The notes under the pieces: model-generated
Database searches by the model: none
What the model was told of the DNA's origin: nothing
The model's input: only the letters and a program-made list of their open reading frames with translations
In this document: piece by piece, positions 14,593-22,822 of the stretch
How positions within the stretch are numbered: the stretch's first letter is position 1
Layout of the letters: every line of letters begins with the position of its first letter
Position numbers and translations under genes: made by a program
NCBI GenBank assembly: GCA_016213455.1
Contig: JACRAG010000369.1
Span: forward strand, 1-23,491
Direction: 5' to 3'
Source: Anaerolineae bacterium
GTDB lineage: Bacteria; Chloroflexota; Anaerolineae; Anaerolineales; Anaerolineaceae
Length of the DNA stretch: 23,491 bases

Positions 14593-15042
14593 TTACTGCA
14601 ATATCCTTTCCCAGGCCATCAACTGAGAACTAAAGTAGTAGATCAAGACCAAAAGGTGAGTGGATACCTCAACGATGAACTGCGGGACTCTGTTAACCGG
14701 TGTGATGTTCTGGAATTGCTGAGTATACAAATCGGTTTTCTCTTCGCCCTGCCAGTTCTGCGCGATTGTCACTGCTGCGGGCTTTCGAGCCGTCTCGAAA
14801 AACCATACCCCGCATGACAACATATCCGTGAGCACCCTTTCGGATTGCATCTTCTGGGCTGGTAAGGAAAGGGTAAATTGCCCCCTATGATGAGTTTCTA
14901 GTGCCTCTTGATTATTTTTGAGTCGATCTATCAAAGTCATCAAACAGGTGAAAATTTGCCAAACAATGGCTTCAAAGCCTTTTTTCACAGGTTTTCTGGT
15001 ATTCAAAAAAGTATTACTCAGCAGAAGTACGCTCTCAAGTGG
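14593..15042 (-). pseudogene. unidentified 5'-truncated coding fragment
   Basis: An open frame of 150 codons on the - strand, with a plausible protein texture (EAIVWQIFTCLMTLIDRLKN; SERVLTDMLSCGVWFFETAR), but no ATG or GTG start near its 5' end and no ribosome binding site. The earliest possible start is a TTG at 15006; the first ATG comes about 23 codons later. I recognise no family. Lying among gene remnants, it may be the tail of a lost gene or of an old mobile element. It could also be a chance frame. Confidence 0.3.
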
Positions 15043-15075
15043 TTAGACCGTAGCGATGGAAATGGTGTGAGGTAA

Positions 15076-15089
15076 TTGATAGTAATCTG
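15076..15089 (+). promoter_or_regulatory. FNR/DNR-like palindrome upstream of the hemerythrin operon
   Basis: TTGAT-AGTA-ATCTG matches 8 of 10 defined positions of the FNR/DNR consensus TTGAT-N4-ATCAA. It lies about 100 bases upstream of the DUF438 start and about 50 upstream of a TATAAT at 15139-15144. No good -35 hexamer is found at the proper distance, fitting an activator-dependent promoter. A second small palindrome, TGGAG-TTTG-CTCCA, lies at 15098-15111. Confidence 0.4.
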
Positions 15090-15138
15090 TTGTCACATGG
15101 AGTTTGCTCCACAGCAAGGATTAATCCGACAAAAAACG

Positions 15139-15144
15139 TATAAT
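15139..15144 (+). promoter_or_regulatory. candidate -10 box (TATAAT)
   Basis: A perfect TATAAT 40 bases upstream of the ATG at 15184, in an AT-rich leader. There is no recognisable -35 hexamer 16-18 bases upstream. Confidence 0.4.
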
Positions 15145-15183
15145 TATCTTAGAATCCACATTTGTCATTTTAAGGATCTTCCC

Positions 15184-16434
15184 ATGAGTGAAATTATCAA
15201 CAACCGTCAGAAGCGCGTCGAGATCATGAAAAGCCTGGTGCGCCAGCTGGACGCCGGAGTAACCGAGGAAAAGGTCAAGCTGCAGCTGGAAACCATGCTG
15301 GACGAAGCCGATTATAGCGACGTCTTTATGATGGAGGTGCAGTTGGTGCAGGAAGGCATCCCGGCCGAGCGCATCCAGGAACTGTGCGACACGCACACGC
15401 GCGTGCTCAAAAAGCACCTCGACCTGCAGGAGACTCCCGAGACGGTGCCCGGGCACCCGGTGCATACCTTCGTGCAGGAAAACCGCGAATTAATGAAGAC
15501 CACCGCGCTGATCCGCCTGGAAATGAAAAAGCTGGAAGCGCTGGCCGACGAGGCCGATGCGACCGAGGCGATGCGCGCGATCCAGCAGCAGCTCAACAAC
15601 CTGATGGACGCGGATAAGCACTATCGGCGCAAGGAATACCTGCTCTTCCCCTATTTCGAGAAGAACAACCTGCCCGGCCCGCCTATGGTGATGTGGGGCA
15701 AGCACGACGAGGTGCGCAACCTGCTGCGTGAGACGATCGCCGGTTTGCAGCAGACCGAACGGATGAGCGCGGCAGAGGCCAGGGCCTACAACCTGTTCAC
15801 GGTTGGCCCGGTGATCGAAGCCGTGGACGACATGGTCTACAAGGAAGAAAAGATCATGTTTCCCACTGCTTTAGACTTGCTGACCGAGCAGGACTGGTAT
15901 GAGATCTACCTGCAGAGCGACGAATATGGCTACTGTCTGTACGCGCCGCAGTTCGAGTGGATGCCTGAAGGCGGGCTGCACAAGGAAATCCGTAAGCCTG
16001 CCGCCGCGGCGGGACGGGTGCAGATGCCGACCGGCAGCTTCACCCTGGAAGAGTTGATCGCCACCTTCAGCACGCTGCCTTTCGACCTGACCTTTGTCGA
16101 CAAAGACGACACAGTGCGCTACTTCACCCCTGGCAAGGAGCGCATCTTCGACCGCTCGCGGGCCATCCTGGGGCGTAAGGTGCAGTATTGTCATCCGCCC
16201 AAGAGTGTACACATCGTCAACCAGATCGTCAAGGATTTCAAGGCCGGCAAGCAGGAGCGTGCCCGCTTCTGGATCAACCTGCACGGGAAGCTGATCTACA
16301 TCTGCTACTATGCTGTGCGCGACAGTCAGGGCGCTTACCTGGGAACGTTGGAGGTGACCCAGGATCTGAGCGAGGTGCGCTCACTGGAAGGCGAGCGCCG
16401 CCTGCTGGCATACGATGAGGCCCGGGCCAACTGA
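15184..16434 (+). CDS. DUF438 - hemerythrin - PAS domain protein
   Basis: A 416-residue soluble sensor-like protein. DUF438 spans about residues 8-80; a hemerythrin HHE domain spans about 88-230, with candidate di-iron ligands His91/His94, His146, Glu151, His174 and Glu221/Glu222 (KHYRRKEYLLFPYFEK, KEEKIMFP); a PAS-type domain spans about 285-400 (LEELIATFSTLPFDLTFVDKDD, then GRKVQYCHPPKSVHIV). Proteins of this architecture occur in anaerobes and are thought to sense or handle O2 or NO through the di-iron site. The ATG at 15184 follows AAGGA; an in-frame opening back to 15076 includes the promoter region and was rejected. The next gene starts 13 bases after the stop, so the two form an operon. 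Codon use is GC-rich, unlike the decayed DNA upstream. Confidence 0.92.
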   Translation: MSEIINNRQKRVEIMKSLVRQLDAGVTEEKVKLQLETMLDEADYSDVFMMEVQLVQEGIPAERIQELCDTHTRVLKKHLDLQETPETVPGHPVHTFVQENRELMKTTALIRLEMKKLEALADEADATEAMRAIQQQLNNLMDADKHYRRKEYLLFPYFEKNNLPGPPMVMWGKHDEVRNLLRETIAGLQQTERMSAAEARAYNLFTVGPVIEAVDDMVYKEEKIMFPTALDLLTEQDWYEIYLQSDEYGYCLYAPQFEWMPEGGLHKEIRKPAAAAGRVQMPTGSFTLEELIATFSTLPFDLTFVDKDDTVRYFTPGKERIFDRSRAILGRKVQYCHPPKSVHIVNQIVKDFKAGKQERARFWINLHGKLIYICYYAVRDSQGAYLGTLEVTQDLSEVRSLEGERRLLAYDEARAN

Positions 16435-16447
16435 CGCGGAGCAGATC

Positions 16448-16969
16448 ATGGAAATCACCCCTCAAAGCAAGCTGTTCGACGTACTGGAAGCCTATCCACA
16501 ACTGGAAGCCCAGATCGTCCACATCGCCCCACCGTTCAAGAACCTGAAAAACCCGGTGCTGCGGCGGACGGTGGGTAAGATCGCCACGCTGGCGCAGGTG
16601 GCCCAGGTGGGCGGGATGGACGTGAATAAGCTGGTGAATACCCTGAGGACAGCGGTGGGACAGCAAGAACTGGCTCCACAGTCTGAAACCGCGCTGCAGA
16701 TTGCCATCCCGCGCGCGGCGGAGGACCCCGACTGGATCGCGGGCGAGCCGCAGTTCACGGTTGATGGCACGGGGATGCTGGCGCGCGGCGAAGTGCCGTT
16801 GGGGAAGGTCAACCAGCTCTTGGGGCAGTTGGAGCCGGGGCGATTTATCCTGTTGGTGACGAATTTTGAACCGACCCCCATCCTGGATGCGATGCGAAAA
16901 CAGAACCGGCGCATTTTCCACAAAATATCTCCGGAAGGTGCCGGGTTGTATTTAACCTTTATTGGATAA
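16448..16969 (+). CDS. DUF1858 - DUF2249 domain protein
   Basis: A 173-residue soluble protein. The N-terminal DUF1858 (about 1-65) has ITPQSKLFDVLEAYPQLE and the typical FKNLKNPVLRRTVGKIATL; the C-terminal DUF2249 (about 100-173) has VPLGKVNQLLGQLEPGRFILLVTNFEPTPIL. DUF1858 also occurs at the N-terminus of ScdA/RIC-type iron-centre repair proteins, and DUF2249 is common in NO/denitrification-related proteins. The position 13 bases behind the hemerythrin protein, with a GCGGAG ribosome site, points to a joint role in redox or NO response. No catalytic residues can be named. Confidence 0.88.
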   Translation: MEITPQSKLFDVLEAYPQLEAQIVHIAPPFKNLKNPVLRRTVGKIATLAQVAQVGGMDVNKLVNTLRTAVGQQELAPQSETALQIAIPRAAEDPDWIAGEPQFTVDGTGMLARGEVPLGKVNQLLGQLEPGRFILLVTNFEPTPILDAMRKQNRRIFHKISPEGAGLYLTFIG

Positions 16970-17157
16970 GTCGGTTACCACTCCTCTATAAATTAGCTGT
17001 TAGTATTCGGCGGATGTGAGGTTACTCGCGTCCTAAAAGACCCGGTTGTATTCGATGAAAAACCATTTTTTTCGGAGAAGCCGGCCTTGCCTTAGTCGTA
17101 TCTTGCGTGCCTGGGACAACATTCGGCTACTCTTGTCTGTATCCGCCGAATCTATTC
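16970..17157. other. convergent intergenic region with a spaced inverted repeat
   Basis: 188 bases between convergent genes. An 11-bp perfect inverted repeat, attcggcggat (17005-17015) and atccgccgaat (17141-17151), encloses 125 bases. No compact terminator with a U-tract is visible. The repeat might be the ends of a small mobile element remnant or part of a structured 3' region. Confidence 0.45.
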
Positions 17158-17991
17158 TCAATCCCTTCGACCGGGGATATGAAATCTCCTGCGGGAGACT
17201 TTGTGATATCGCCTTCGAGTCCGTTTTGACGTATCGACGGAAAGGGGCTCCTGTTTAAATAATTTCCAGCTCCAGACGAATGCTCCGATAATTGGAGATA
17301 TCACCGTAATTTTAAATATAAATAGTAATAGGCCGACCAAACCGTTATCATAGGTTAATGGTTCTTTGAACTTTAGGGTGTCATTAATTTCTAGAACGGG
17401 CACGGAGTCTAGGAAATGCCAGAAGTAGAAATCTAATATTTTTTCCGGGGTGATCTCCCCTGAGGGAATAACCAATTGAACCACATGTGCGTTCACCAGG
17501 GTATAGGTTATTGAGCCAAAAAAATATATTGCGATAAACAGCAGGTTAAAGGAGTATGCAAACGGTGCGAGGGAGCCTACTTTTTGGTACAGCCAACGAA
17601 AAATTCGGGTTCGTTTCTTCTCAAAAAGCAAGAACTGGATGGCGATGATAAGAACAATACCCCATGTTGTGAAAATGAGCACTTGAAGCCACACTGGGCC
17701 ACCGTTAAGAACCAGGTTGTAGACAAAGCGAAAAGGGACAAAGGGCAAGAAGAATAATAAATACCACACGACAATTTTAAATAGTTTTAGTAATAGTTGA
17801 TCAAAATACCGGGATACAGCTGGATATTTTTTCATCAATAATGCTAGGCTGATAAGCACAATCAGAATTGCTCCAAACCACAACAAATTTTCAATACCAT
17901 TGTCTCGAAGGAAAGGGATTACCACCAGAAAACAAAATGAAGCGTAAGCAGCTATAGCGACCAGCCAAAAAATTATGAGTTTAGGTTTCAT
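17158..17991 (-). CDS. polytopic membrane protein, pore-loop-like C-terminal half
   Basis: A 277-residue membrane protein with about six hydrophobic helices (near 5-27, 34-53, 70-95, 101-122, 140-165 and 222-245) and a strongly basic C-terminal tail (KRTRRRYHKVSRRRFH). The segment FYFWHFLDSVPVLEIN followed by LGLLLFIFKITVI-like hydrophobic sequence (about 190-245) recalls the re-entrant pore region of some bacterial two-helix ion-channel-like proteins. The K+ selectivity sequence TVGYG is absent, so a channel role is only a suggestion. It begins 64 bases after the glycoside-hydrolase-like gene, with a weak ribosome site, and its DNA is AT-rich compared with the pilus operon. Confidence 0.75.
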   Translation of the reverse strand: MKPKLIIFWLVAIAAYASFCFLVVIPFLRDNGIENLLWFGAILIVLISLALLMKKYPAVSRYFDQLLLKLFKIVVWYLLFFLPFVPFRFVYNLVLNGGPVWLQVLIFTTWGIVLIIAIQFLLFEKKRTRIFRWLYQKVGSLAPFAYSFNLLFIAIYFFGSITYTLVNAHVVQLVIPSGEITPEKILDFYFWHFLDSVPVLEINDTLKFKEPLTYDNGLVGLLLFIFKITVISPIIGAFVWSWKLFKQEPLSVDTSKRTRRRYHKVSRRRFHIPGRRD

Positions 17992-18055
17992 AGCGATACT
18001 CTTATATCTCTCAGCCGGGATGAATCTACCCGTAGAAAATATTCGAAGACAAAAA

Positions 18056-21000
18056 TCAACCGTTTAAGAGTAAACCGATCGCTCCAAAATCAATGCTATC
18101 GGTGGTATTGACATAATTTAAACGCAACTCGAGTGTAATCGTTCCGTCGGTAATCCGATTTGCCACGACACTTTGATATATTGCTGCTGTTGTGCTTTTC
18201 AAATCGGCTGGATCATCGTGGATCACCAAAGCGGTTGGCGGTAGTTTTGTGGAGGTCAGCCGAACTTGAGAAATGTAGCTGTTGGCGGTCGAGCAGCGAT
18301 AGTTGATCATGACGCCCCGGATTGTTGTGCCTGAAGGTAGATTTAGCCCCATTAGCAGCCACTGAAGATCACCTGCTTGGGACGATTTGACTCGGATCCC
18401 AGATCCAACATTGCCTTTTTCAAGGATTAAGTGGCTGTTTGTTGGAGACAGAAACTCCAATGGACTGTGCCAAACACAATAATCACCACGGAAAAATGGG
18501 CTGCCATCCATCCTTACCTCCAAGAGCGCTTTGTTACTGTAAGTTGATGCGGAAACGTTGGAACGGAACCGTATGCTGTTATTGCCCTTTATTAAAACTG
18601 GCCACGAGCCACTTGTCGGCACAGCTACCACCGGCTGGTGACGGCGATCAAATTTCGTCACGGTTGTGCCTTCATTTTTAAGGTATTCGCCGGGATTAAG
18701 GTCGGTCAGCATGGTGAGGCCGTTCGCCCCAATTTGAACCGTGGGATTGCGGAGGATGAAATCTTCTTGGTGCAGGGCTTTGATTTGTCCTAGTGTGATA
18801 TGCGTAGTACCTGGCGGAAGGTTCTTTACGTAGATGGATAAGCTGCCAACTTTGCTGTAATTAAAGCTGATCAAGGAACGCTTCAGAGTGCGCGAGAGAC
18901 TGGCATAACCTCCATAATAATATCGGAAAAGTTCATCCGTGCTGGGAAAAATAAGCTCTTGATAGACCAGTCCGCTACTATCGACATCGAATTGATACTG
19001 GCGGCGAACTGCATCCTCCGAAGCGGAAGATGATAGTTGAACAGAGACGGCCACGGGACGGTCACTGAGAACATGCACGCCGATTGCTTTGTGCCTCACA
19101 AGATTAACTGCGGGATTGAATGTCTTTCTTAACTCGATCCATCCGTTTGGAGAAGGGTTCGTGATGGTCAATTGGAGTGTATGCCCCCCCGCTGATGTAC
19201 TGGTAGAAACTGAACAAGTACATCCTGGATCACTCGTCGTCAATTCCGAAAATTCTGAAACTTCCTCCATCGCTCCCAAAACGATGTTATTGGGGGAATC
19301 ATAAGGGTCAGGTTTCCGCAGCCCGGTGATCTTAAAATTTAACTTTTGGGGCTGGAAAGTATTCTTCACTGTCCAATTTTCACCGGCAGCTTCGTTCACG
19401 CAGTGCGACGCAAAGATCTGTTCGCGAAAGCCGAAGTTCCCCCTGGCACCTTCGATCAAGTGGAACTCTTTTCCGGGCTGTCGCAGCAAGGCAAGTATCT
19501 CTTGAGAGAAATACCCGGTTGTTCTCAGATTCTCGTATTGTTTGATCAATTCACAGGCTTGATTGGTTATCCCATTATCTCTTAACGCGGCTATCTCGGT
19601 TTCAAAACCAATCGGGAGGTCGAATCCAAGAGAACGGTTAAGGTAAACCTCAAGCTCGTCCAATGTTGTGCTGGTGTAAGCATCATCTTCATGCTGGCTG
19701 GTCTGTATTCCGACCCAGCCTAACTCTTGGGCGAAAAAAGCCTTTTGATAATCCGCCACGTAGCCCCGTATTTTATGATTGTCTAAGTAGGGCTTGACCC
19801 CGATGAAGGCGCGGTCATCAGAGTTGCCTCTGGAAATCATGTGCCACTGATAATTTTCTGTAGAGATTGAGGTTTGGATTAAAACCTCTGGCGGAAGGCG
19901 CTGGTAAAAAGCCAGGGTGGCGTAATTTCTGGCATACCATTCGATCGGTTGTATCCGTTTCATTCCATCGTGAGAATCCAGATAGACAAAGTCGATCCCC
20001 AGCTCGCGTACCAGATAAGCGATTCGATCAGCAATCTCATCACATAAGGCAGAGATAAATTCGGGTAAATATTTATTGTAGAATTCAGGCAAATGATAAA
20101 GGGTGGCGGTAACCGGGTGAAGCGAATGTTCAATACGATCTACCTCCATTTCATATAATGAAGAGGAGCCAGATAGCCTGGTAACGGTCAAAATTTCGTT
20201 TTCTACTAAAAAATTAAGCTCACCTTTCTTGATAAAAAAATCATATTCAGTTTTCTTCTCAGGTGACAGGTACACATGGATGACCGTGTCATTGGGCTCG
20301 ATGAGCGATGCCAAACGGATCGGAAGTTCTTTGGCCAGATTCGAACGATGTGGTGGATTCACATAGGGATCATCTTTATCAATTGCAAAGGTAAAGGTGT
20401 GCAGGCCGGCCTTAAGTCCGCATAAATGGATCTTATCTACCGCCTTTTTCAGCCCAGATAATTCGTCTGAGCTGCCTGGGAGGGGTGGAAAGTTCGTATC
20501 GTTGATCGGATACGAGCCGGCAGACTTGCACCAGCTATACCCGCGAATGAGGATATATTCGATCCCTGCTTTCTGGGCGATATCGATGACATCGTCTACA
20601 TAATCAGCATTTAGATTGACAAATAGATAGGAAGCCTTCAATTTATGGTGGCATTTCATCCAGATGTGCCCGACAAGAGGATGAGGCAGGTTGAACTGGA
20701 TCTCCAGGTCACTCATCAACTCCATCCAGTGATCTTTAGGTGTGCCCCAGAGGACCGCTTGGGCTGTCGTAAGTTCTTCGGGCGCTTTGTAAACGGCCGA
20801 AGATACGTATTGCCCGCTTGCTTCTGCAGAATTCGCATCAATTTGGGGACACAGGACTGTTGTGGTGACAACAAAGTCATGGGAATAAACGGCGCCAATT
20901 ATTGGTGAATGGTCGTCCCCAATTAAATGTAATTTGATAAAGTTGAGTTCGAGTAGCTCTTGACCAGCGGGGATTTGGGTGACTTCAAGAACTTTAAAGA

Positions 21001-21307
21001 GAATATAAGCAGGAAACGTTTTGACGGTCAGTAGGATCTTAATACCCCCTGTGAAGGTAACCGTAAGATTCCCTTCATCTGAGCTAGGTGATGGGGAAAA
21101 TTCGATCCGCTTGCTTTGATGGTATGTGGTTACCCCACCTGTTTCTGTTCTACAAGTTGCGAATTTTTCCGGTGCCGGTGGGACCAAATTGATACCGCTC
21201 GCGTTGATTCTTAGAGCTTTACTCTGCCCCGAAGTGGAGAGGATGTAGGTAATCCAATCATTTTCGAGGATGATCTCGGTTGGGGTAAGGGTGATACCAG
21301 TTGACAT
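18056..21307 (-). CDS. large TIM-barrel glycoside-hydrolase-like protein
   Basis: A 1083-residue protein. An N-terminal beta-rich domain (about 1-220) precedes a TIM-barrel-like catalytic part: GIEYILIRGYSWCKS (around 245-260), LKAGLHTFTFAIDKDDPY (about 305-320) and LGIDFVYLDSHDGMKRI (about 435-450). The strand-end Asp in YLDSHDG is a candidate catalytic residue, as in GH27/31/36-type alpha-glycosidases. Long beta-rich C-terminal regions (about 600-1083) may bind carbohydrate. The ATG at 21307 has AAGGAG 9 bases before it. The frame is open further upstream to 21538, but that part overlaps the neighbouring protease gene. No Sec signal peptide is seen (MSTGITLTPTEIILEND). The exact family cannot be named from sequence alone. 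Confidence 0.7.
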   Translation of the reverse strand: MSTGITLTPTEIILENDWITYILSTSGQSKALRINASGINLVPPAPEKFATCRTETGGVTTYHQSKRIEFSPSPSSDEGNLTVTFTGGIKILLTVKTFPAYILFKVLEVTQIPAGQELLELNFIKLHLIGDDHSPIIGAVYSHDFVVTTTVLCPQIDANSAEASGQYVSSAVYKAPEELTTAQAVLWGTPKDHWMELMSDLEIQFNLPHPLVGHIWMKCHHKLKASYLFVNLNADYVDDVIDIAQKAGIEYILIRGYSWCKSAGSYPINDTNFPPLPGSSDELSGLKKAVDKIHLCGLKAGLHTFTFAIDKDDPYVNPPHRSNLAKELPIRLASLIEPNDTVIHVYLSPEKKTEYDFFIKKGELNFLVENEILTVTRLSGSSSLYEMEVDRIEHSLHPVTATLYHLPEFYNKYLPEFISALCDEIADRIAYLVRELGIDFVYLDSHDGMKRIQPIEWYARNYATLAFYQRLPPEVLIQTSISTENYQWHMISRGNSDDRAFIGVKPYLDNHKIRGYVADYQKAFFAQELGWVGIQTSQHEDDAYTSTTLDELEVYLNRSLGFDLPIGFETEIAALRDNGITNQACELIKQYENLRTTGYFSQEILALLRQPGKEFHLIEGARGNFGFREQIFASHCVNEAAGENWTVKNTFQPQKLNFKITGLRKPDPYDSPNNIVLGAMEEVSEFSELTTSDPGCTCSVSTSTSAGGHTLQLTITNPSPNGWIELRKTFNPAVNLVRHKAIGVHVLSDRPVAVSVQLSSSASEDAVRRQYQFDVDSSGLVYQELIFPSTDELFRYYYGGYASLSRTLKRSLISFNYSKVGSLSIYVKNLPPGTTHITLGQIKALHQEDFILRNPTVQIGANGLTMLTDLNPGEYLKNEGTTVTKFDRRHQPVVAVPTSGSWPVLIKGNNSIRFRSNVSASTYSNKALLEVRMDGSPFFRGDYCVWHSPLEFLSPTNSHLILEKGNVGSGIRVKSSQAGDLQWLLMGLNLPSGTTIRGVMINYRCSTANSYISQVRLTSTKLPPTALVIHDDPADLKSTTAAIYQSVVANRITDGTITLELRLNYVNTTDSIDFGAIGLLLNG

Positions 21308-21353
21308 TTCAACAAACTCCTTGATTAGTTGAAGCACGATTTCGGCAAAAGCC

Positions 21354-22781
21354 TCATGCAACGTCACCTGGCTCCAGCCATCCTTCCCACAAGGAATAAT
21401 CGCGGTTAAGAGCCAGCAGGCGAAACAGGCGGTCAGGGCCGACGCTGGCCGCAGATATCTCGATGGCTTCCTTCGCCATACCGACAAATTGCCAGCCCGA
21501 ATCTTTCCCGTCTTGTTCGTTAAGCCAGAGACTCCCATCGGTGTTCAAGGCGACGATCTTACCCTCTGCTGCTGCGATTTTCACGGCATCGAGCGGTTTC
21601 CCGACTTTCTCCCAACTGGAGTCTCTGCCCCCTTGATCGCTTTTCCACAGCGTTTTATCATCATTGAGCGCCCACATCTGCGAATGGTCCATCGAAGGGA
21701 ATTCAGTCGCGGCCACCTCTGCCGCCGAATTGGGGCGTCCTACTTTCCAGAGTTCCTCGCCGTTGTGATTAAGCGCCCAAAGCTCATGCTGTTGGTTGAT
21801 CGAATACACCGCGCCAGCTCCGCTGGTTATAGAAATGGCACCGGAGGGTAGGTCGCGAACTTTTGTCCATTGCCCATCCCTTCCGTTTTGATGGTTCACC
21901 CACAGGCTTTTATCTGCATTTAATGCATACATACCCCCATCAAAGGATAAGGCAATCTTGCGAGCCAGTAAGGGGGCACCGACTTTGTTCCACCTGACAC
22001 GCAGCGCCAGGCGCGCTTCTATCCATTTTGCGATATCTGGATGGATCGCATTGTTACTGTCCGGACCGCCCTTTCCAAACACGACCACATAGCGCCCGGC
22101 TCTCGGGGCGGATTCTGACCCTTGTGCCACACCGATCAGATGTGGATTACTACTTCCTGACGGCTTCCAAAATAACGGGCTTCCTGAATCACCGGGAATG
22201 ACCTGGCTATTTCCAAGGACCGATAACATATTCGGTTGTCGTACTCCGAATGATGTAAACGGAAAGTCTCCCGCTGTGCAGGTGGCTGTCTGTCGAAATC
22301 GAGGGATAGACGCTCCTGGCACCGCCGGTCCCCAGCCAACCATGCGAAAAGTTTTTCCGACCAGAAATTGATCGGGATTGGTCATTAATCGTGTCAAAGG
22401 TATGGCCGGAATCGCAATGCTTGTCGGAACCGAGGTAGCGAGTCCCAACATGACCACATCGTCAAAGCCTGCAATGCAATATTGTGTCGCAGGGATGGTC
22501 GCTATCCAATTTGCACTGTCGTTGCCAAATCTAACCTGGATTCCTCCAGGATAGTTGTAGAGTGGGTACCACTGGCCCGGAGTTTCCCAATCTCCACTGG
22601 ATGGCCCAGGGATTGAAGGAGGTTTAGTTTTATTGATACAATGCCCTGCCGTCAGGACGATACGAGGAGCAATCAGCGTCGCGGTGCAGCCAATTGCCAG
22701 TGACACCACCGCGTTGGCTGTAGGGGTGTTTGAATCATTGCTCGAATTTGTCAAAGCCTCGGATATACTGCCGGTACTCAT
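21354..22781 (-). CDS. trypsin-like serine protease with C-terminal tectonin-like beta-propeller
   Basis: A 475-residue two-domain protein. The S1/trypsin-like part (about 22-260) has IVLTAGHC (41-48, His47), FDDVVML (106-112, Asp107 or Asp108) and IPGDSGSPLFW (195-205, Ser199). The C-terminal part (about 275-470) consists of four complete and one partial repeat of about 40-45 residues of the type LN.D.SLW....GGRDS.W..VG.. and A..IAA, matching tectonin/WD-like propeller repeats, which often bind glycans or surface lipids. The ATG at 22781 follows AAAGGAATAGG. No signal peptide or IVGG-type activation site is visible (MSTGSISEALTNSSND). It ends 46 bases before the hydrolase-like gene, so they are likely co-transcribed. 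Confidence 0.85.
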   Translation of the reverse strand: MSTGSISEALTNSSNDSNTPTANAVVSLAIGCTATLIAPRIVLTAGHCINKTKPPSIPGPSSGDWETPGQWYPLYNYPGGIQVRFGNDSANWIATIPATQYCIAGFDDVVMLGLATSVPTSIAIPAIPLTRLMTNPDQFLVGKTFRMVGWGPAVPGASIPRFRQTATCTAGDFPFTSFGVRQPNMLSVLGNSQVIPGDSGSPLFWKPSGSSNPHLIGVAQGSESAPRAGRYVVVFGKGGPDSNNAIHPDIAKWIEARLALRVRWNKVGAPLLARKIALSFDGGMYALNADKSLWVNHQNGRDGQWTKVRDLPSGAISITSGAGAVYSINQQHELWALNHNGEELWKVGRPNSAAEVAATEFPSMDHSQMWALNDDKTLWKSDQGGRDSSWEKVGKPLDAVKIAAAEGKIVALNTDGSLWLNEQDGKDSGWQFVGMAKEAIEISAASVGPDRLFRLLALNRDYSLWEGWLEPGDVA

Positions 22782-22822
22782 TTCCTATTCCTTTCTGGAA
22801 AATCATGCGAAGCACAAACGGC

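Noticed and set aside
15076..15183. N-terminal extension of the DUF438 protein
   Set aside because: The added residues do not resemble the family, the region holds promoter-like signals, and AAGGA lies before the ATG at 15184.
21308..21538. N-terminal extension of the glycoside-hydrolase-like protein with a hydrophobic stretch resembling a signal peptide
   Set aside because: This part lies opposite in frame to the 3' end of the protease gene on the same strand, and its sequence looks like an out-of-frame reading of the tectonin repeats. The ATG at 21307 has a good AAGGAG site.
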